64,000 bases of DNA from Adiantum capillus-veneris (GCA_014529385.2 CM043957.1:64664003-64728002), one strand, 5' to 3'; shown: positions 1-10,866, counted from the stretch's first letter. Notes: generated from the sequence alone by a model not told the origin. Made by a program: numbers and translations.

Positions 1-164
1 TTGCAATTCACTTTGGATACCTGAAACATACTGTTTTTCTCATTTTGGCAAATCGTTAAATTTTTTGAAAGAGACTGAACCTTCTGATGTTAACCCCAAA
101 AACCCCAAAGAGAAAGATTCTCTTTGCGAGAACTTCTCCTCACTTGTACCACCATAGTCCCGCT

Positions 165-365
165 TTATAATGGCACTCCGAGAAAATCCTGTGCAAAGCT
201 GTGTTCTTCAAACTCCTGGCATATCTTCGGCATTGGATGATCACGTAGATTGTCCTTATTCCTAGCATGGTCAACACATACAGTCAAGAATTGCATTGCT
301 TTCTTACCATCACGGCTCCAAACCCTGGCATAGGCCGAGCCATCATCCAGCACTTTGGTTTTCAT
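165..365 (-). pseudogene. Continuation of the same gypsy polyprotein after an in-frame stop
   Basis: Sixty-six codons in the same frame as the gag-protease ORF are separated from it only by a TGA at 366-368. The segment follows the protease and leads toward the spacer before RT. I recognise no domain in it. It is best read as one pol frame with a single nonsense codon, not as a separate gene. Confidence 0.55.
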
Positions 366-2545
366 TCACACAGCCGTAATGTATGGTTGCCCCTGAATTA
401 AAGGATAAGAGGAATGCTCCAGTATAAAGAAGTTTTGCTCATCACAGACATCCCCTACAGTTACCTTAACATTGGTACATGCACCATAGAGGTTGCCTGG
501 AAGCATATTGGCAGCTTGAATCCGGCAGCCATGGTCCACATCAATAGGCCATTTCCCCTTTTTGTGCAAGCATTTAGCCATCAAATTGATCTCCGATCCA
601 TGATCTATGAGTGCTAAGACCGGTTCTTCGATGTCGCCAAGCTTTACAACAGTTTCGGTTGTTGCTCTTGCCCAATGAGTCCTTGAAAAGTGAATCCCTG
701 GAATGCTTTCACTATCTTCATCTTCATTGAAATGAACATTCCTTACCTCAGGTATGGTTGGATTTGACACCATGACAGACCTCGACTCTTCTTCTTCTTC
801 AAGATTTGCCAAATACTCTTCATAGTCGTCTAGAATTGCTTCAATGTGGCCTACCACCTGGCTCTTCACTGACTCCGGCTTCTGTTCACTTGGTATCTGC
901 CGCTTCCTTTTGATGATATCTATTATCTCCTCATGAAACTCACGTTTCGCAATGCCCAATATATCACCCAATGTGAGCTCCACCTTGCTATTCAGAATTC
1001 GCTCTTCAAAGACTTTCTTTAAATCTGTAACTAATTCAATGTCAGACTTGAGCTTATAAGAGGGTCCCCTAGGTTTACCTTGCTTTTTGTCCTTAGGTGC
1101 CTCCTCCATCACCACTTCAGGAGCGGGCTTAGGATCAGGACTTTCTTCTTTCTTGCTGTTGAACCTCATTGTCCTTTTCGATGTCCCAGGAGCTTCTTCA
1201 TCTCTTTTCAGCTTTTCCTCCACCATAGCCTCATTAGCTTGAGACTTCGCAATGAACGCATACACCGAGAGGGAATCCACTGGATCAGTCCACCCTGTGG
1301 TTTCTCGAATTGAATTCCCTACTTGCCACAGCTTTCCATAAGTTACTTGTCCAGTTTCTGTTGTCTTCAAAGCATAAGGCCATAATTGGCCCTTGGTACC
1401 TGCACCATCTTCATCACCCTTCCCGCAGACTTGCAGCCCATATGTAGCTGCTTCCACAAGAGCAACAGTATGTTGAATCTCTCCAAATATCTTCTTCATG
1501 CCGCCCCTACCAAATTTCAGGCGGAGCATCTCACCTGTTGCCCTAAGGTGTATCTTCTTGTCCTTCCAGAACACCACATTCTTTTTATATGCTTCGTCAA
1601 AATCATCACATTCCTTGACATACTTGTGGTCTTCACTGTCACACCACAGGCATCGGTCCCAGCCTTTGCATGGTGGCTGCTGCCTAGGCTCAGATGTAGA
1701 ACCCTTTACAGCTAGTCCATCAAATTTAACAGCTTTAAAATTCAAATTCAATTCTTGAATACCTTTCACCAATTCATCAAGAACTGGATCCTCCACTCTG
1801 GGTATTGCTGAGGTTGTTTTCTCTTTAGGTTCCTCCTCTGTAACATCCGTGATGTCAGCCACGATCAACTTATCGACTCTCATCTCTCGTTTCACGATCA
1901 TGTTGACTGCTTCGGTGACTACCTTCCAGTCGGACGTTAAGCCCAACTCTCCACTTGGATCCTCTAGCACCTGCACTAAACTCTTCTGAAGTCAAGGATC
2001 GGCAACCTGAATGAACAACTCAACCTTTTGATCCCTCATTGAACGTTGCTCTGTCGAAGACAGTTGCTCGAATTTCTTCTCAAATTCCCACAATAACTCT
2101 CATGCAGACAGAGTTTTGTTCTTCTTCTGCACCCACTTCATGAAACTTTGTCTGGTTACTCTTTGAGAATCCTCCAGGAAGTATTCCTCCTGAAGCGCCT
2201 TCTTGAAATCCTACCAATTCAGTCCTTGAAGCACCTGAATTTCTTTAATTCGACTCCTAAGTTCCGGCTCAGCAATCAAATGGAACCCTTCTACTGCGTT
2301 CTGATCATCAATTCTATTCTCTTCCATTGCCTGTTCATAGATATTGCAGAATTTGCTAATATCTCGGCCTTCAAATTGATGCAATTTCTCAGTTTGTGTG
2401 TCGAGCTTTACGGATCCTCTCCTACAAATTGTATTGTTGTTGGGCAGCTTGCTGTTGTTGCATGTAAGCAGCGAATTGCTGCATCATTTGCTGCATGGCA
2501 GCCTCTTGCGGTGTCGACGTCCTTCTTCACCACACTGCTCACCCC
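366..2545 (-). pseudogene. gag-protease region of the unusual gypsy element, copy 1
   Basis: The longest open piece (536 codons, 366-1976) starts inside gag. Coding similarity continues upstream to about 2545 but is broken by TGA stops at 1992-1994 and 2100-2102. Near its middle is a zinc-knuckle-like motif (CLWCDSEDHKYVKEC, about residues 108-122), followed by a KFGRGGMKK block, then a long charged region and a C-terminal retropepsin with active site ALIDHGSEINLM (about residues 450-460). A histidine follows the catalytic Asp where Thr or Ser is usual. Downstream are conserved GKWPID and NLYGAC blocks shared with copy 2. A TGA at 366-368 ends the frame, and 165-365 continues in the same frame after it. 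The role in the parent element would be capsid, nucleocapsid and protease. Confidence 0.75.
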
Positions 2546-2552
2546 GGCTCAT

Positions 2553-2570
2553 TTCGCGTCGGGTTCACCA
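2553..2570 (-). other. Primer-binding site, tRNA-Trp type, gypsy copy 1
   Basis: The minus strand reads TGGTGAACCCGACGCGAA directly inside the LTR edge. It complements the 3' end of plant cytosolic tRNA-Trp as I remember it (ending GTCGGGTTCACCA), with one mismatch in 18. Copy 2 has TGGTGAACCCAACGCAAA at 45312-45329. The site fixes the element's orientation and the inner LTR boundary (about 2575). Confidence 0.65.
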
Positions 2571-2574
2571 AGAA

Positions 2575-3480
2575 TGTCGGGGGATAATTGTGCAAAAGGT
2601 GAGCCGAGAAGGCACTGGGCCCCTGGCTATGAGAGGTGCGGGAAAAATGGTGTAGCAGATGCAATTGAGAACAACAGTATTCAAAACAAACAATTCGCAT
2701 AATTCCAATTAATTGACAGAATCCATGATTAATCAATCATTATGGAAGCTTAAATGCTCTTTACAAGAATAAATGTGGCTTAAATCAGGTGCTTAAACAA
2801 GAAAACGATGAAACTCTTCTTACTCTGCCTTTCCGATTCGAACGGCTAATGGTGGATTAGAAGCTTTGGCCTGGTGTAGGAAATTGGCTTAGAGTGTCGA
2901 GGATTGTGGCTTAGGAAGCGAGGTTAGAGTCCAAGTTGGGCTTATGAATTCGAGAGCAATTAGGCTTAATAGAATAGGATTAGCTCACTTACAAGAGCTT
3001 AAGAGATTAATTAAGTGAGCTTAAGGAAACAGCTTGGCCTAAAGAGAGATATTAGAGTTCAGGCTCGCTTATCAAAGCAAGGGCCTCGCCTATGTTGATT
3101 CCCTAAAGAGAGATAGAGAGAGCTCTCCCTCAGATGAGGAGGAGAGCTTAAGAGCTTAATTATGTGAGCTTAAGATCTTGTCGATTATCCGGAGATTAAG
3201 AACTCCCGAGCTTGAAGATATCCGAAGAAGGAAACACCCCGATAATGAGGAGAAGGCTTGAGAGCTTAAGGAACTTGACAGCTGGAAGGCATGAGGAGGG
3301 AGCTTCCGATTATGTGGAGGAGGAGAACCCAAGATGAGGAGGTGAAGGCATGAGGAGGAGAGCTTAAGAGATTCAAGATCTTGGGAGTTTTAAATTATGA
3401 GGATTAAGAGCTTAAGAGCTTCCAGGAGCTTATGAGGAGGAGAGAGAAGAGCCCCAAGATGATGAGGTGAAGGAATAAAT
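2575..3480 (-). repeat. Probable 5' LTR of gypsy copy 1 with GAGCTTAAG-rich tract; outer end not resolved
   Basis: The stretch starts on the plus strand with TGTCGGGGG, four bases beyond the primer site, as an LTR edge should. From about 2740 to 3480 it is dominated by degenerate short repeats of GAGCTTAAG, GAGGAGGAG and AAGAGCTTA, with no credible ORF. I could not find the outer edge or a target duplication because the partner LTR lies outside the window. The repeat-rich part may be LTR or older flanking DNA. Confidence 0.35.
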
Positions 3481-3895
3481 AAACCACACGTTTTCCCTTT
3501 CTTTTTATGGGTGCATGTCCCTCTTGCTAAAATTAGCTAGGCACCCATTAGCGACGTTGATAATGGGTCCTAGCCCTTGATGATGTGGCAGGCCAAGGAT
3601 TGACCTACACGGTTTGCGTCGGGAGTGGTAGCAAAGCTATTCGCGCTCGCGTTCTGAGCATATTTTGCTTCTTCAGTGTCCTCATCGGAGCATCACACAG
3701 GCTAACGTGAGCCTCTTTTGATTTCCTGCACTATTTCTTCGCTGCTTGCACGCCTTCGCCATACTTGGCTTCACACCCTTTACACTTAATTAATGGGCGG
3801 CCCTTATTGCCTTCGGTGGCCGACCATGGGCAAACTTTGGAGGCCAATGCTTGGGCGGCCATTGGGCGGACACAATTGTGGCCCTTGGCCATTAT

Positions 3896-4165
3896 TTAAT
3901 GGGCTTGGCCCCACACTTGGCATACATATCTTTTAAAGCATTGCAAGAGCCGACATTCTAGACACGAAGCTCTGCAAAAATCTACGGCACTACATTTGGC
4001 ATACATATTTAACAAAGCACTGCCAAACACGGCATTCTTTGTGAGCAGTCCTTGACTAACCTTACCATCTTGAACTTCGATGCCCGTATCAACCTCTCGT
4101 ATAATCCTACATACCTTTAAGATGCAAGTATAGGTGATTGCATTGAAGTAAGGCCTTCCCACCAC
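3896..4165 (-). pseudogene. PPR protein relic
   Basis: An 89-codon fragment shows AITYTCILKVC near its start and ALLNMYAKCSAV near residue 55, the signatures of PPR helices. Similarity stops soon after, and the C-terminal part is frameshifted. PPR proteins bind organellar RNA for editing and processing, but this piece is too short to function. It matches the style of the large PPR relic field at 53.6-58.8 kb and lies just outside the truncated copia LTR. Confidence 0.65.
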
Positions 4166-4551
4166 ATCCGATAAAAAGTGTCAGAGTTTCTTTCTTGTCA
4201 GTCAGGTATTACCAATCATGACCACTGCCGGCCAAGCACTGCATGAAATGACATCCCAGGCATGAGACTCATCAAGCTACTACTGCTCCAGCATCCCAAA
4301 CTCTGGACAATAGACAAAACTCCCAGCTGAGACACCGATTGAGCCGACTGGATTGGTATGGAGCTGGCCACCGGTGTATCTTAATCGACCAATGTCTTGG
4401 CGACCGGGACTCCGATCACTGAATTGAAAAGACCGACGTGCTCCACAAAGTGGGCACTTCAAGCCCGTGCATTCTTTTCATTTATGTCACCTCTGCTACA
4501 GTTTCCCAATCCGGTATAGATCTGTACAGATCTGCAATTCGGTACAGATCT
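4166..4551. other. Unassigned spacer between PPR relic and copia 3' LTR remnant
   Basis: No supportable gene. A 60-codon minus frame at 4280-4462 contains one CxxC but has no recognisable family. A short duplicated GTACAGATCT motif occurs at about 4522-4550, just before copia LTR homology begins. Confidence 0.4.
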
Positions 4552-4713
4552 CGAGGCCTCTAAAGTTGCCCATGATTCTTGTCCGTGAAAATTTTGGTTT
4601 CCGGTGAGTGATTTTCCTTCACACACGATGGCTTCTCCTCATAATGGGGGCCTTATAAATGTGCGCTTTTACCACAGAAAATTACAATGGTAAATCAGGC
4701 TCCATACTTAACA
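4552..4713 (-). repeat. Truncated 3' LTR of copia element
   Basis: 162 bases match the outer end of the 5' LTR (9363-9524), sharing the CGAGGCCTC start and the ATACTTAACA edge. Left of 4552 the match ends abruptly. The adjoining AAGTGGGAGAT (minus strand, 4714-4724) is the polypurine tract. Confidence 0.85.
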
Positions 4714-4884
4714 ATCTCCCACTTGGAGACTGATCTCCAAACCAAACTTGTGACTGCTTTCCATTCTGGCTTCTTATCCTTGAATCCCGATTGAAGATGA
4801 GAAAAAGCTCAACTTCTCCTTGTTGACCACCTTTGTAAACATGTCTGCAAGATTTTCACTTGTATGCACCTTTCCTAGCTTTAG

Positions 4885-7790
4885 CTATCCCTCTTCCAAA
4901 AGAGTGCGTATGAAGTGATATCTCACCTCAATGTGCTTTGTCCTTGAATGAAAGGCTGAGTTCTTTGCAAGATGGATAGCGCTTTGGCTATCACTGTACA
5001 AGACACAATTGTCTTGTTTGAATCCAAGCTCTTCTAAGAATCTGTGAAGCCACAGAATTTCTTTGCTTGCCTCCGTCATTGCTACATACTCTGCTTCCGT
5101 GGTAGAAAGTGAAACCACTTTCTGCAGCTTTGAAGCCCAGCTTACTGTTGTGCCTCCAACCGTGAACACATATCCAGTAGTGCTCCTTCGAGTATCTTTG
5201 TCACCTGCCATATCTGCATCAGCATACCCTTCTAGAAAAATATCAGTTCCTCCAAAATACAAAGCATTTGTTGTTGTCCCTTTTAGATACCTAAGTATCC
5301 ACTTCACAGCTTGCCAATGCTCTTTACCTGGGTTGTCCATGAACCTACTCACAACTCCCACTGCATGTGCAATGTCCGGCCTTGTCCAGACCATAGCATA
5401 CATTAGAGAACCTACCGCTGCAGCATATGGAACTTTAGACATATAGGCTATCTCCTCTTGTGTCTTTGGACACATATCCTTCATTAGTTTAAAATGACCA
5501 GCCAAAGGTGTAGAAACTGGTTTTGCATTTTGCATTGCAAACCTTTCTAGTACCTTCTTGATGTAATCTTCTTGAGATAGCTTTATTGTCTTCTTCGTCC
5601 TGTCCCTTGATATTTTCATACCAAGTATCCTCTTTGCAGCACCTAAATCTTTCATTGAAAAAGATTTGGACAGCTCCTCTTTTAGGTATTTGATGTCCTC
5701 CATGTTAGCACTTGCAATCAACATGTCATCAACATACAACATTAGGATGATGAATTTCCCATCTCCCAAATTCTTCATGTAGACTTAGTGATCCGAGTTG
5801 CATCTTGTGAATCCATGATCCAACATCCATCGATCAAACTTCAAGTACCATTGTCTTGATGCTTGCTTTAAACCATACATGCTCTTCTTTAATCTGCAAA
5901 CCATTTTCTCCTTACCTTTTACTTCATACCCCTTTGGTTGAAGCATGTAGATTTCCTCCTCTAAGTCACAGAGAGGGAATGCCGTATTTACATCCATTTG
6001 CTCGAGATTTAGATCATGAGCAGCCACAAGGCTTAAGACAAGCCTAATTGAGTTCATTTTTACAACAGGAGAAAATATTTCATTGAAGTCAATACCTTTC
6101 TTTTGAGAAAAACCTTTTACCACAAGCCTAGACTTGTACCTTTTCTTCCCACCTTCTTCTTCCTTCAGCTTGTACACCCATTTGTTTTGAAGTTCCCGCT
6201 TACCTTTAGGCAACTCAACCAACTCCCATGTTTGGTTGTGATGTAGTGAGTCCATCTCCACTTGCATGCTCTTCGTCCATTCTTCTTTGGATTCATGTTG
6301 CATAGCTTCTTCGTATGATTCCGGCTCTCCAGAATCTGAGATCAAGAGATGGTTGAAGGAAGGAACAAACCTTTCTGGAGGTCTACTTGCTCTTGTAGAT
6401 CTTCGGGGAATAGGTTGAGGTTCCTCATTTGGTTGACGTTGTTGCACATTGTCACCGTTTGCAGTCCTTGAGTCTTCACTGTCCTCAAGATCCATGTACT
6501 CATCACCTATTTCTTTTGTTTGTTTTCTTTCCAAGTAATCTTTGTACATATTTTGTTCGTTAAAAATTACATCCCTACTCCTTAAGATTTTACCATCTTC
6601 AGGATTCCATAGGCGATACCCAAAGTCTCCTTCTCCATAGCCAATGAAGAAACACTTTTTGGACTTTGCATCTAGCTTTGATCTTAGGCTTCTATCTATG
6701 TGCATGAAAGCCTCACACCCAAACACTTTGAGAAATGCATAATTCACCGATTTACCTGTCCATGTCTCTTCTAGAACTCCCCCATCCAATGCCGTTGAGG
6801 GTGACCGATTGATTAAGTACATAGACGTACTTACAGCTTCCGCCCAAAGCTCAAGCGGTAGGCCTGCATGTAGCCGCATGCTTCGTGCTCGTTCCATGAT
6901 TGTCCTGTTCATCCTTTCCGAAATCCCATTTTGTTGAGGTGTCCTTGGGGTTGTCCTTTGCCTCCGAATGCCATTGCTAACACAAAAGCTTTCAAAAGCT
7001 TGGCTGCAATATTCGCCTCCATTGTTGGATCTGAGGCATTTAGCCTTGGTACCTGTTTCATTCTCCACAAAGGCTTTCCACCTTTGAAATATGGAAAATA
7101 CATCGGATTTATTCTTCATGACATAAACCCATGTTTTTCTAGTCGCATCGTCTATGAATGTTACATAGTACAATGAGCCACCAAGTGATGGTGTACTTGC
7201 AGGACCCCAAACATCAGAATGAACCAACTCAAGTTTTTTATTTTTTCTTTCATTTCCTGATTTTTGAAATTTTACCCTCTTTTGTTTACCATAAACACAA
7301 TCTTCACAGAACTCTAAGTCCACTTCTTTCAAACCTGGTAGAAGCTTCTTTGTTTGAAGGATTTGCATTCCTTTGGCACTCATATGCCCAAGTCGGTAGT
7401 GCCACACCGCACTGTCAACTTCCGTAGTTGCTGCACAAGGTGAAGGTTGCATGCTAACAGTACACAAGTAAAGTGTACCGACTTTTTCTCCCTTGGCAAC
7501 CACCAAAGATCCCTTTGAGATCTTCCACCGTTTGTTTCCGAATGAAATGTTGTGACCTTCATCGTCCAATTGTCCTATAGAGATCAAATTTTTGTGAAGA
7601 GAAGGAACATGCCTAACATCTTTAAGCTTCCATTCATTTCCGTTAGCAGTTTTGACAGAAACTGTACCTTTGCCGACAATCTCACAAGCTTCATCATCTC
7701 CCAAGTATACATACCCAAAATTACCTTTGGTGTAGTCTTGGAAATGTTGCTTGTGTGGTGTCGCATGGAATGAAGGAATCTACTATCCAG
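4885..7790 (-). pseudogene. pol: Copia Pol: protease, integrase, RT, RNase H (frameshift and stop)
   Basis: The region is read in two same-frame pieces. 5785-7704 has the GAG-pre-integrase motif (VWHYRLGHMSAKGM), the integrase core starting LVHSDVWGP with later SNNGGEY and PQQNGISERMNRT, and the start of RT through KSMYGLKQASRQWY. After TAA 5785-5787 the frame resumes: 4885-5778 has the RT catalytic motif LYVDDMLIAS and copia RNase H (DADMAGD, STTEAEY, SDSQSAI, SRTKHIEVRYHFI). Upstream, a small deletion at about 7775-7783 removes the protease triad after VDS and shifts the frame: the downstream frame resumes with SFHA, so the usual Gly-Ala after Asp-Ser is missing. Otherwise domain order and length fit an autonomous copia element. 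Confidence 0.9.
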
Positions 7791-8659
7791 GAGTTAGACA
7801 CATTATCTAATGAGAGAATTAGAGCATCTTGCTCTACTTTACCTGCCACATTGGCCTCCGATGTTGGCTTGTTGTCTTGAGACTCTGTCTCCTTCTTCTT
7901 CTTGGACCAGCAATTCTTCTTGATGTGGCCCTTCTTGCCGCAGTTCCAACATTCAAGAACTGACTTTGTGCGTGACTTGCTCCGCCTTGAGCGATCACGA
8001 CCCTTTTGGTTTTTGAACCTCTCCTTAGGCCTTCCTCTTGTTTCCACTGATAGTGCAGCACTTGATGATTCTCCTGTGCTTCTCCTTCGCATTTCCTCGC
8101 TTAGGAGAACACCCACAACATCATCAAACTTAAGAGTATTTGTACCAGAGATAGAATTACTTACAGCCATCACAAGGCTGTCCCAACTATCTGGTAGAGA
8201 TGATAATATAAGGAGAGCTCGCACTTCGTCATCGAAATTGATTTTCACCGATCGAAGTTGACTTATGTTTGTGTTAAAGTCATTTAGGTGTTCTGCAACT
8301 GAACCATTCTCTGCCATCTTTAGATTGAACAAGCGCTTCATAAGAAATACCTTATTGGATGCCGATGGTTTCTCGTAGAAGTCGTCAAGTGACTTCATCA
8401 AGTCCTCCGTGGTCTTCATCTCCGAAACATTGAAGGCCATTGTTGACGCCAAGCTTAACCGGATTGTTCCCAGGGCCTTTTGATCAAGGACAATCCATGC
8501 TTCATCTGCCATCGTTGCGGGCTTCTTTGAAAGACCACCTAGTGGCAAATAGAGGTCGTTCTGGTAGAGATAGTCTTCAATCTGCATCTTCCAATGTTGG
8601 TAGTTTTTGCCGTTGAACTTCTCAATCTTGAGCTTCCCTTCCTCTGCCATAACTCCCAC
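7721..8659 (-). CDS. gag: Copia Gag polyprotein with start of protease
   Basis: A 312-codon frame starts 64 bases inside the primer site. Residues about 10-200 form the UBN2/retrotransposon gag fold (FNGKNYQHWKMQIEDYL near the start, SLPDSWDSLVMAV near 155). A basic linker and a CCHC zinc knuckle follow (CWNCGKKGHIKKNC, about 236-249). The frame reaches the beginning of the protease (SWIVDS, about 290) and then shifts out of frame, so the last 20 residues are not native. Gag would form the virus-like particle and bind element RNA. Confidence 0.88.
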   Translation of the reverse strand: MGVMAEEGKLKIEKFNGKNYQHWKMQIEDYLYQNDLYLPLGGLSKKPATMADEAWIVLDQKALGTIRLSLASTMAFNVSEMKTTEDLMKSLDDFYEKPSASNKVFLMKRLFNLKMAENGSVAEHLNDFNTNISQLRSVKINFDDEVRALLILSSLPDSWDSLVMAVSNSISGTNTLKFDDVVGVLLSEEMRRRSTGESSSAALSVETRGRPKERFKNQKGRDRSRRSKSRTKSVLECWNCGKKGHIKKNCWSKKKKETESQDNKPTSEANVAGKVEQDALILSLDNVSNSWIVDSFIPCDTTQATFPRLHQR

Positions 8660-8709
8660 TCAATTCAAGGAATCCTTTCCTTGAGATAATTTAGCTACGA
8701 GCAAACCTT

Positions 8710-8721
8710 GCTCTGATACCA
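8710..8721 (-). other. Primer-binding site (initiator tRNA-Met) of copia element
   Basis: The minus strand reads TGGTATCAGAGC, two bases from the LTR edge at 8724. This is the standard plant copia primer site and fixes the element's orientation. Confidence 0.92.
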
Positions 8722-8723
8722 GT

Positions 8724-9524
8724 TGTTAGGAAATAAGACGTAGCTAAATAGATTTTTGAGTAGATTACTTAATGGAGAGATATAGATTTCACACGCAAGA
8801 GATTATAGAGTAGAGAGAGAGAGAGAGAGAGTACACACGATATACGTGGTTCACCCAATGTGGGCTACGTCCACGGGAAAGCATCCACTCAATGGCTTTA
8901 GCACTTCAAAAGAAGTAGTTTACAAAGGGATTAAACCCTTGATAGAGCTCCCGCCTTGCTTTATTCTCACCACCTCACACTCACCTTGTTGCATCAACTT
9001 CACACTATGAAATGTGTGTAGAAATGGCCTCCTTTTATAGGCCAAAAGGGTTGCCCTTTCTTATGAGAGACAGCCATATGTAGCCGCCCTTGTGCGAATA
9101 AGTCCAAATCAGACCCTCCAATCCGCCCATGTGTGGCCGCCCTTGAGAAGACAAGTCCGCTTTTGAATTCGGCCACCGGTCACCGGCCATTGACTTCCGA
9201 CCACCGGCCACCGGCCATTGACTTTCGACCACCGGCCATCGGCCATTGACTACCGGCCACCGGCCAACCGACCAGTTGTTTTCCGACCACTTTTCGGCCG
9301 CCGTCCGGCCATAATATTCCAGCGAAAAGGAATATTCCGACGAAAAAAAAGTCTCGGTGGCCCGAGGCCTCTAAAGTTGCCCCTGATTCTTGTCCGTGAA
9401 AATTTTGGTTTCCGGTGAGTAATTTTCCTTCACGCACGATGGCTTCTCCTCATAATGGGGGCCTTACAAATGTGCGCTTTTACCACATAAAATTACAAGG
9501 GTAAATCAGGCTCCATACTTAACA
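8724..9524 (-). repeat. 5' LTR of copia element
   Basis: This 801-bp LTR begins TGTTAGG and ends CTTAACA on the plus strand, a short inverted terminal repeat. It contains a TATA-like TATAAAAGG on the minus strand (9031-9039), a GA run near 8813-8832, and a block at 9160-9260 where a CCACCGGCCATTGAC unit is repeated about five times. The primer site follows two bases inside. Confidence 0.88.
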
Positions 9525-9534
9525 AACTACCCAT

Positions 9535-10060
9535 AGTGCCCTATAGCCCTCAGGCCATAGGATGTGTACAGTTGCATCACGAAACACCTACATATAGCAT
9601 CCTATGGCCCTAAGGACACAGGATGTTATATACCCATCATGAGACACATATAGTGCCCTATGGCCTGAGGGCCATAGGATGTGTACAGTTGCATCACGAA
9701 ACACCTACATATAGCATCGTATGGCCCTAAGGCCACAGGATGTTATATACCCATCATGAGACAACTACGTATAGTGCCTATGGCCCTCATGCCATAGGAT
9801 GTATATTTACTCAACACAAAACACATGCATAAAACATCATATGGACTAAAGGCCATATGATTTATATATACTCAACACAAAACACCTACATAAAAAATCT
9901 ATGGCCCTAAGGCAATAGGATGAATACATACTCATCATGAACCACCTACATATAGCATCCTATGGCCCTAAGTCCATAGGATTTTGTATACTCCTCATCA
10001 TGAAACAACCACATATAGTGCCTTGTGTGTATATATTCATCATGAAACACCTACATATAT
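9535..10060. repeat. Palindromic minisatellite, about 60-bp units in a 120-bp higher-order pattern
   Basis: About eight degenerate units recur every 58-64 bp. Each centres on a near-palindrome of the form CCTATGGCC..GGCCATAGG, joined by linkers such as ATCACGAAACACCTACATATAG alternating with ATACCCATCATGAGACA. The alternation gives a dimeric period near 120 bp in the first half; the later units (9836-10060) have diverged. The array begins immediately outside the copia 5' LTR. No ORF is present. Confidence 0.8.
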
Positions 10061-10125
10061 ACTCACAATGAAATGAATTTGTGATGGTTTTCTTAACAAA
10101 TATTTGTTGAAACCTTCTTGCAGGT

Positions 10126-10790
10126 ATGGATTTTAGTCAAGGTGATAGAGTATGCATGTTTGTAGCCACACAAAAGGTTGCCCTTGGGAGTGTATGTGAG
10201 ACAAACCCAAACGCATATTGCTCAGGCATGGTTATTGGGGAAGGAAATGTATCGGTGTCAGTTGATTTGGGTTTTCAAAAGATAGAACTTATTCTATTCC
10301 CAACAATGGATGCATTGATAGTGGGAGATGCTTTTCACAGTATTGTGAAATAGAGTATTGGGTTGCTACAACATATGAATGAGATACAGTACGAAGGGGT
10401 TTCTATGTTTGAGACCTACAATGAAATGGGAGCATTCAAGGCACAATCTGATGGAATGAGCTATAGGTAGGTTTGTAAGGATAAGAGGGTTCAACTTTGG
10501 GATGAAAGCAAAACATATGTAGTAGCCGAAGGGGTTGTCATATATGTGTGTCCATTTGATTCTGTGAACTTTGATGAGCTAGGTGAAAATAACATCGGTA
10601 TTGGTATTGAAACATCCTATGCTTGTGAGGCTACTATTTCTGCACAATGTGATGTATACAACATCAATCTTGTTTGTTGACCTATCAAGAGAGTGACAAC
10701 TACGGATGGAAAAGCATTGTTACAATATGAGGATTACATGCTAGTGACGCATTACAAGATACATGCATTGAATCGGCTCGTTTGGTAAAG
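10126..10790 (+). pseudogene. Relic of a transposon-associated protein with two ALGSV/WDES-type segments
   Basis: An open piece at 10126-10353 (75 codons) contains VALGSVCETNPNAYCSG and a later DALIVGDAFHSIVK. After a stop, similar-looking coding sequence continues in the same direction (VQLWDESKTYVVAEGVV, about 10494-10541) with further stops to about 10790. The pattern 'value-ALG, NPN, second beta segment, GDA..I' recalls DUF8039-like domains common in plant transposon and plant-specific ORFs. That assignment is a weak inference from memory. It lies just upstream of transposase-like sequence in the same orientation and may be part of the same dead gene. Confidence 0.3.
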
Positions 10791-10866
10791 CCTATTTCAA
10801 AAAAACTAAAATATTTCTTTATGAATAGGAAGCCAAAAATGTCTGTGAAACCTTCTAAGAGATCCA

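Larger units (their letters stand above)
1..2570 (-). mobile_element. Ty3/gypsy element of unusual (fungal-like) type, copy 1, internal region, cut by window edge
   Basis: The internal region of an LTR retrotransposon reads right to left from a primer-binding site at 2553-2570 through gag, a zinc-knuckle-like motif and a retropepsin, and leaves the window at base 1. It is homologous to the plus-strand element at 45.3-51.6 kb: both share the protease stretch around DHG.EINL, the KGKWPID block and the LYGAC block. The last 165 bases still match copy 2 (a GT.EEKFS-like stretch in another frame), so RT, RNase H and integrase should lie left of the window. At least three in-frame stops (about 2100-2102, 992-994 past 1,000, i.e. 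1992-1994, and 366-368) show this copy is dead. The clade call comes from copy 2, where RT is visible. Confidence 0.8.
4552..9524 (-). mobile_element. Ty1/copia retrotransposon (Tnt1/Tork-like), 3' LTR truncated
   Basis: The order on the minus strand is LTR (8724-9524), Met-tRNA primer site (8710-8721), gag, protease, integrase, RT and RNase H, then polypurine tract (4714-4724) and partial LTR (4552-4713). Integrase before RT is diagnostic for copia. Three lesions are visible: a frameshift at the protease active site (about 7775-7783), a TAA inside RT (5785-5787), and a 3' LTR cut to 162 of 801 bp. The remaining 162 bp match the 5' LTR closely (4552-4713 against 9363-9524), so the insertion is not very old. 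No target duplication can be checked because the left end is gone. Confidence 0.92.
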
